Shown: piece after piece, positions 58,224 through 62,752 of the stretch
Layout: each line of letters begins with the position of its first letter
How positions within the stretch are numbered: the first letter of the stretch is position 1
Source: Streptomyces muensis
GTDB lineage: Bacteria > Actinomycetota > Actinomycetes > Streptomycetales > Streptomycetaceae
Assembly: GCF_021474425.1 (NCBI RefSeq)
Contig: NZ_JAKEIP010000025.1
Span: forward strand, 1-62,752
Length of the DNA: 62,752 bases
Direction of reading: 5' to 3'
The notes under the pieces: generated by a model
What the model was told of the DNA's origin: nothing
What the model saw: only the letters and a program-made list of their open reading frames with translations
The model's database searches: none
Program-made: the position numbers and the translations under genes

Positions 58224-59654
58224 TCAGGACGCAGCCGTCCGCCTCGGCAGCCACACCAGCATCAGCACCACTCCCCCGACCAGCACCCCCGCCCCCACCC
58301 GGAACGCCAGGGCGTACCCCTCCGTCAGCGCCTCCGGCGTCGCGGAGCCGTCCGTGCGGGCCGCTGCCAGGGTGGAGAGGATGGCCAGGCCCAGGGAACC
58401 GCCCATCGTGCGGGAGGTGTTGACCAGGCCCGACACCAGCCCGGCCTCCCCGGGCTCCGCCCCGGACGTGGCCAGCGCCGCGAGCGGGGTCGCTGCGAGG
58501 CCCGCGCCCAGCATCATCAGGATGCCCGGCACCATGATCGAGGTGACGTATCCGCCCGTCACGCTCAGCGTCGACTGCCAGCCGAAGCCGACGACGGCCA
58601 CGAGCGTGCCGGTGACCGCCACGTTGCGGGTGCCGAGCCACGGCATGAGGCGGGGCGCGAGCTTGGAGCCGAGGAGCACGGCGAGCGAGCTCGGCACGAG
58701 TGCCAGGCCGGCCTCCAGCGGGGTGTAGCCGAGGACGTTCTGGGCGTACAGCGTCATGAAGTACCACATGCAGAACATGGCCGAACCGGACAGCAGCATC
58801 GCCACGTTCGCCGACGACACCGCCCGTACCCGGAACAGCCCGAGCGGCATCAGCGGGGCCGCCGTACGCGCCTCCACGAGGACGAAGACGCCGATCAGGG
58901 CGAGTCCGGCGAGCAGCGGCACGACCGTGGCCGTCGCCGTCCAGCCCGATGCCTCCGTCTGCGAGATGCCGTACGCGAGCGTCGCCAGCCCCGCCGTCAC
59001 CAGCACCGCGCCCGGCAGGTCCAGCCGCCGACCGTCCCCGGCCCGGCTCTCCGCGAGCCACAGCAGGGCACCGGCCAGCACGACCGCGCCGACCGGCACG
59101 TTGATCAGCAGCACCCAGCGCCATGACAGAACGTCCACCAGCACCCCGCCGACGAGTCCGCCCGCCGCGCCGCCGCCCGCGCCGACAGCCGTCCAGGTGC
59201 CTATGGCCCGTGCCCGCGCCGCCCCTTCCGGCACCGCCGCCGTGACGATCGTCAGCGTCGAGGGCGCCAGCACCGCCGCGCCCAGCCCCTGCACGGCCCG
59301 CGCGAGCAGCAGCTGCCAGTCCTGCTGGGCCAGCCCGCCGGCCAGCGAGGCCAGGGTGAACACGGCGAGCCCGACGAGGAACATCCGCTTGCGCCCGTAC
59401 AGGTCCCCGGCCCGCCCGCCGAGCAGCATGAACCCGGCGAAGGCGATGGCGTACGCGTTCACGACCCACTGCAGGCCCTGCGCGCTCAGCGCCAGGTCGG
59501 CCCGCATCGAGGGCAGCGCCACGTTCACGACGGACACGTCGAGCACGACCAGGAACTGTCCGGCACACGCGAGCGCCACCACCAGCCAGGCGGGGGGCGC
59601 GGTACGGCGGGACGGGCGAGTGGTGGCGTCAGCGGCTCTGAGCATGAGTGTCAT
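58224..59654 (-). CDS. MFS transporter, DHA2 family
   Basis: A 476-residue transporter with 14 predicted helices. Motif C-like GAGGGAAGGLVGGVLVD, motif A GDLYGRKRMFLVGL and the DHA2 start FLVVLDVSVVNVALPSMRADL place it with EmrB/QacA drug exporters. ATG 59654 is preferred; 59693 is an in-frame alternative. Divergent from another MFS gene with a repeat-bearing promoter between. Confidence 0.85.
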   Translation of the reverse strand: MTLMLRAADATTRPSRRTAPPAWLVVALACAGQFLVVLDVSVVNVALPSMRADLALSAQGLQWVVNAYAIAFAGFMLLGGRAGDLYGRKRMFLVGLAVFTLASLAGGLAQQDWQLLLARAVQGLGAAVLAPSTLTIVTAAVPEGAARARAIGTWTAVGAGGGAAGGLVGGVLVDVLSWRWVLLINVPVGAVVLAGALLWLAESRAGDGRRLDLPGAVLVTAGLATLAYGISQTEASGWTATATVVPLLAGLALIGVFVLVEARTAAPLMPLGLFRVRAVSSANVAMLLSGSAMFCMWYFMTLYAQNVLGYTPLEAGLALVPSSLAVLLGSKLAPRLMPWLGTRNVAVTGTLVAVVGFGWQSTLSVTGGYVTSIMVPGILMMLGAGLAATPLAALATSGAEPGEAGLVSGLVNTSRTMGGSLGLAILSTLAAARTDGSATPEALTEGYALAFRVGAGVLVGGVVLMLVWLPRRTAAS

Positions 59655-59704
59655 GCTCTCAACGACCGACGCTCCTGGCATCAGGACCGACATCAGGAAT
59701 TGGG

Positions 59705-59744
59705 CCTAGGCCCGCTCCTCGACGGACCTAGGCCCGCTCCTCGA
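59705..59744. promoter_or_regulatory. Two 18-bp direct repeats with CCTAGG cores
   Basis: CCTAGGCCCGCTCCTCGA occurs at 59705-59722 and 59727-59744, a period of 22 bp or about two helical turns. It lies between the two divergent MFS genes and is probably the operator of an unlinked regulator; no regulator is encoded beside it. Confidence 0.6.
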
Positions 59745-59846
59745 AATGATCCGGGCCGGGCCTGTTCTCCCAAGAGAAGGTCAAGAAATCGTTAGCTGGC
59801 CAAAGCATCGGAATAGTTGCCCAGGCACACCGGGTTGGTCCCTCAC

Positions 59847-61589
59847 ATGACACAAACGACGAACGACCAGCCCACCGGCAGAGCGACCGGCCCCCTCGTC
59901 CCGGTCCTCGCCTTCGCGGGCATCGTTGTCGCGGTAATGCAGACCCTGCTCGTCCCGGTCATCAAGGACCTGCCCCAGCTGCTGAGCACGACGCCCAGCA
60001 ACGCCACCTGGGTCCTGACCTCCACCCTGCTCTCCGGCGCCGTCGCCACCCCGATCATGGGCCGCCTCGGCGACCTCTACGGCAAGCGGCGGATGCTGAT
60101 ATCCAGCCTCGCCGTGATGGTGATCGGCGCGCTGGTCAGCGCGCTCACCAGCGATCTCATCCCCATGATCGCCGGCCGTACCCTCCAGGGCTTCGCGATG
60201 GGCGCGATCCCCCTCGGCATCGGCCTGATGCGCGACATGCTGCCCCGCGAGAAGCTCGGCTCGGCGATGGCCCTGATGAGCTCCTCGATCGGCGTGGGCG
60301 GCGGCCTCGCCCTGCCCGCCGCGGCCCTGGTCGCCCAGAACGCCGACTGGCACGCCCTCTACTACGGCGCCGCCGGCCTCGGCATCCTCTCCATCGCCCT
60401 CACCCTCCTCGTCGTACCGGAGTCCAAGGTCCGCGCGGAAGGCACCTTCGACCTCCTCGGCGCGCTCGGCCTCTCCGCCGGCCTCGTCCTCTTCCTCCTG
60501 CCGATCACCAAGGGCAGCGACTGGGGCTGGGCCTCGGGCACCACGCTCGGCCTGTTCGCCGCGTCGGTCGTGGTCCTCCTCCTCTGGGGCACCTACGAGC
60601 TGCGCACCAAGGCGCCCCTGGTCGACCTGCGCACCACGGCCCGCCCGGCCGTCCTCTTCACCAACCTCGCCTCGATCATGGTGGGGGTCTCGTTCTACGT
60701 CGTCTCCCTCGTCCTCCCCCAGCTGCTCCAGCTCCCGAAGGAGACCGGCTACGGCCTCGGGCAGTCGATGGTCGTCGCGGGCCTCCTGGTCGCCCCGCTC
60801 GGCCTGACGATGATGTTCACGGCCCCCGTCTACGCCCGGCTCTCCGCCAAGTACGGCCCCAAGACCACCCTCATCCTCGGCCTGCTGATCATCGCGATCG
60901 GCTACGGCGCCGGCCTCGGCCTGATGAGCGCCCCCTGGCAGAGCCTGGTCATCTCGGTGGTCCTCGGCGCGGGCATCGGCCTCGCGTACTCCTCCCTCCC
61001 CGCCCTCATCGTCGGCGCGGTCCCGGCCTCGGAGACCGGCGCGGCGAACGGCCTCAACACGCTGATGCGCTCCATCGGTACGTCGGTCTCCAGCGCCGTG
61101 ATCGGCATGGTGCTGGCGAACACCGCGAACGACGTCGGCGGCGTGGAGATCCCGACGATGCACGGCTTCCGCGTCTCCTTCCTGATCGCGACGGCCGCGG
61201 TCGTGGTGGGCCTGGCGCTGGCCCTCTTCCTCCCGAAGCAGCGCCCCGCCTCCGCCCACCCCCAGCTGCGCGCCAGCAGCGAGGAGGATGCCAACCTGGA
61301 GCGTGCGGAGGAGGCCCTGCGCGGCTTCCGTGGCCGCGTCCTGGACGCCGAGGGCGCTCCGGTCGCCCGTGCCAAGGTCACTCTGATCGACCGGCGGGGG
61401 CGCCAGGCCGGCGCGACGCTCTCCGAGGATGACGGCAGTTATGCGCTCACCGTCCCTGCGCAGGGTGCGTACGTCCTGGCGGCGCGGGCCGAGGGCCACG
61501 GGCCGCTCGCGTCTTCGGCGACGCATGCGGGCGATGACAGCGCGGTGGATGTGGATCTGGCGTTGCCTGGTGCGAGTGTGACTGCGTAG
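59847..61589 (+). CDS. MFS transporter with C-terminal beta domain
   Basis: A 580-residue MFS protein. Residues 15-480 are 14 helices, with motif A GRLGDLYGKRRMLI and motif C-like SSSIGVGGGLALPAAAL. The C-terminal about 80 residues (EALRGFRGRVLDAEGAPVA, then AKVTLID and SYALTVPAQGAYVLAARAEGH) form a carboxypeptidase-regulatory/Ig-like beta domain, which is unusual for an exporter and lies on the cytoplasmic side if the helix count is even. ATG 59847; a weak ribosome binding site. Confidence 0.85.
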   Translation: MTQTTNDQPTGRATGPLVPVLAFAGIVVAVMQTLLVPVIKDLPQLLSTTPSNATWVLTSTLLSGAVATPIMGRLGDLYGKRRMLISSLAVMVIGALVSALTSDLIPMIAGRTLQGFAMGAIPLGIGLMRDMLPREKLGSAMALMSSSIGVGGGLALPAAALVAQNADWHALYYGAAGLGILSIALTLLVVPESKVRAEGTFDLLGALGLSAGLVLFLLPITKGSDWGWASGTTLGLFAASVVVLLLWGTYELRTKAPLVDLRTTARPAVLFTNLASIMVGVSFYVVSLVLPQLLQLPKETGYGLGQSMVVAGLLVAPLGLTMMFTAPVYARLSAKYGPKTTLILGLLIIAIGYGAGLGLMSAPWQSLVISVVLGAGIGLAYSSLPALIVGAVPASETGAANGLNTLMRSIGTSVSSAVIGMVLANTANDVGGVEIPTMHGFRVSFLIATAAVVVGLALALFLPKQRPASAHPQLRASSEEDANLERAEEALRGFRGRVLDAEGAPVARAKVTLIDRRGRQAGATLSEDDGSYALTVPAQGAYVLAARAEGHGPLASSATHAGDDSAVDVDLALPGASVTA

Positions 61590-61640
61590 CGCCCAAGGGG
61601 GTGCCGCGATGTGTTGTCTGGCGGCTGCGGGTGCGTCTTG

Positions 61641-61668
61641 GCTTGTCGCGCAGTTCCCCGCGCCCCTT
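61641..61668 (-). repeat. Streptomyces dispersed repeat, inverted copy
   Basis: Complement of the 50729-50758 core, in the 167-bp gap between the MFS and methyltransferase genes. It has dyad symmetry and may act as a transcript end. Confidence 0.65.
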
Positions 61669-61756
61669 GGGGTGGGCTGGCGCACCCCCCGTCGAGAGTT
61701 GACAGGGGTGTGGTGCACCATGGGCGCCCAAACGCTCGTACGACTGGAGGGACCCC

Positions 61757-62410
61757 ATGGCCGCCCCCGCCCCCAAACCCGAGATCCTGGCCGCGTTCGA
61801 GGCGGCGAAGGGGTTCATGCCGGTGGACGAGGGGCTGGCCCTGTACGGGGCGGCCGTCGAGGCGGGGCGTCTCGGGCTGCCCCTCCTGGAGGTCGGCACC
61901 TACTGCGGCCGGTCCACGGTCCTGCTCGCCGACGCCGCCCGCGAGGCCGGGGTGACGGCTCTCACCGTCGATCACCACCGCGGCAGCGAGGAGCAGCAGC
62001 CGGGCTGGGAGTACCACGACCCGGAGACGGTCGACCCGGAGATCGGCCTGATGGACACGCTGCCGACGTTCCGCCGCACGCTGCACGGGGCCGGCCTGGA
62101 GGAGCACGTCATCGCCCTGGTCGGCCGTTCCCCGCAGGTCGCGAAGGTCTGGGGCACCCCGCTCGGCCTGGTCTTCATCGACGGCGGCCACACCGACGAA
62201 CACGCCAGCGCCGACTACGAGGGCTGGGCCCCGCACGTCGCCGAGGGCGGCCTGCTCGTCATCCACGACGTCTTCCCGGACCCGGTGGACGAGTTCACGG
62301 GTCAGGCCCCGTACCGCGTGTACCTGCGGGCGCTGGAGTCCGGGGCGTTCAGGGAGGTGTCGGTCACGGACTCGCTGCGCGTGCTGCGGCGGACGGGGGC
62401 GGGGATCTGA
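61757..62410 (+). CDS. Class I SAM-dependent methyltransferase
   Basis: A 217-residue methyltransferase of the CmcI/Methyltransf_24 type. SAM motif I is LLEVGTYCGRSTVLLAD, the acidic motif II LTVDHHRGSEEQ, and the metal-site-like VFIDGGHTDEHASADYEGW precedes GGLLVIHDVF. It transfers methyl groups to an unknown small substrate. ATG 61757; followed after 74 bp by the next gene on the same strand. Confidence 0.8.
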   Translation: MAAPAPKPEILAAFEAAKGFMPVDEGLALYGAAVEAGRLGLPLLEVGTYCGRSTVLLADAAREAGVTALTVDHHRGSEEQQPGWEYHDPETVDPEIGLMDTLPTFRRTLHGAGLEEHVIALVGRSPQVAKVWGTPLGLVFIDGGHTDEHASADYEGWAPHVAEGGLLVIHDVFPDPVDEFTGQAPYRVYLRALESGAFREVSVTDSLRVLRRTGAGI

Positions 62411-62483
62411 ACTCCCTGAACTCCCGTCCTGGCCGATCGCGCCTTCCCCGCCCAAGCCGTGGTCGGACCGTAAGGTGGCAGGC

Positions 62484-62752
62484 GTGTCGTACGTAGGCCC
62501 GGACTTCGATCCTCCCCAGCCCCGCCGCAGCCGCGGCCGAACCCTGACCGTCGCGGTCGCCGCCCTGGTGCCGGGGGCGCTGCTCGGCTGGGTGATGTAC
62601 GAGGCCGTGGGCAGCCCCGGCGGCGACGGCGGCGGCTCCGGCAACGCGGCCGTACGTCCGTCCTCCGCGACACCCTCGGACACGGCGCCGACGATCTCCG
62701 CCACGAACGACGACAAGCCCCCGGGCCCCACCCCCACCGCGGAGTCCACCAC
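62484..62752 (+). CDS. Membrane-anchored protein, partial at window end
   Basis: Open to the right edge; only about 89 codons are visible. GTG 62484 follows an AAGGTGG site. After a Pro/Arg-rich start (PDFDPPQPRRSRGR) there is one membrane helix (LTVAVAALVPGALLGWVMY) and a long Gly/Ser/Thr/Pro linker. This is the plan of a cell-wall enzyme with a signal anchor; from gene order I guess an N-acetylmuramoyl-L-alanine amidase, but the domain is outside the window. Confidence 0.6.
   Translation, partial: MSYVGPDFDPPQPRRSRGRTLTVAVAALVPGALLGWVMYEAVGSPGGDGGGSGNAAVRPSSATPSDTAPTISATNDDKPPGPTPTAEST

Noticed and set aside
59781..61721. 646-codon minus-strand frame
   Set aside because: Shadow of the MFS gene; Gly/Asp/Glu/Arg-rich repeats without any domain.
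1..62752. CRISPR array, tRNA or rRNA genes
   Set aside because: None found on reading both strands; the repeats seen are tandem operators, dispersed repeats or attachment sites.

Overview
This is GC-rich actinobacterial chromosome, almost certainly Streptomyces. The signs are third-position GC bias, many GTG starts and ATGA overlaps, DUF397/XRE-DUF5753 gene pairs, a type A rnpB with the actinobacterial sequence, Streptomyces dispersed repeats, and a conserved block (KDPG aldolase, RNase H/phosphatase fusion, zinc-ribbon coiled-coil protein, Nif3-like protein) with the order I remember from S. coelicolor.

Positions 1-1654 hold a membrane-anchored acidic protein, a small hypothetical gene and a membrane-anchored helical protein. 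Positions 1655-37288 form a 35.6-kb island bounded by two perfect 29-bp direct repeats. The right copy is the 3' end of rnpB (37261-37676, minus strand) and the left copy (1655-1683) is an orphan piece of it, as expected for integration into the 3' end of an RNA gene. I found no integrase inside.

The island is dense in predicted defence genes. Left part: a pPIWI-RE cassette (PIWI protein, DinG-like Fe-S helicase, restriction-type nuclease) in one minus-strand operon with a fourth gene, a Cas4/AddB-like Fe-S nuclease. Divergent from it is a plus-strand operon of four genes: a possible winged-helix protein, a degenerate Fe-S RecB-like protein, a beta-rich protein and an SF1 motor. Together these look like a split Dna2-like nuclease-helicase. 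The divergent promoter carries four TTGG repeats at exact 10-bp spacing. The same array recurs 14.5 kb away, upstream of an RloC-like Rad50/HEPN ATPase and its small HEPN-like partner. Middle part: an orphan modified-DNA-type nuclease, a DUF397/XRE/ATP-binding trio, a decayed EcsC-like gene, a cysteine-rich protein and a PIN toxin-antitoxin pair. Right part: a GmrSD-type DUF262/DUF1524 protein, a DUF2075 nuclease-helicase and a 2255-aa DUF4011/DUF3320 helicase-nuclease next to rnpB.

From rnpB to the right end the content is core-like: an EamA transporter, AraC and MerR regulators, a broken RNB-family ribonuclease, YaaA, an HdeD-like protein, a two-component system, KDPG aldolase, RNase H/phosphatase, zinc-ribbon protein, Nif3-like protein, and a three-gene MaoC/alcohol dehydrogenase/SDR operon behind a perfect KstR-type operator. 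There follow a DesK/DesR-type two-component system, a SigE-family sigma factor with a membrane-anchored partner, two divergent MFS transporters, a methyltransferase and the start of a further membrane protein.
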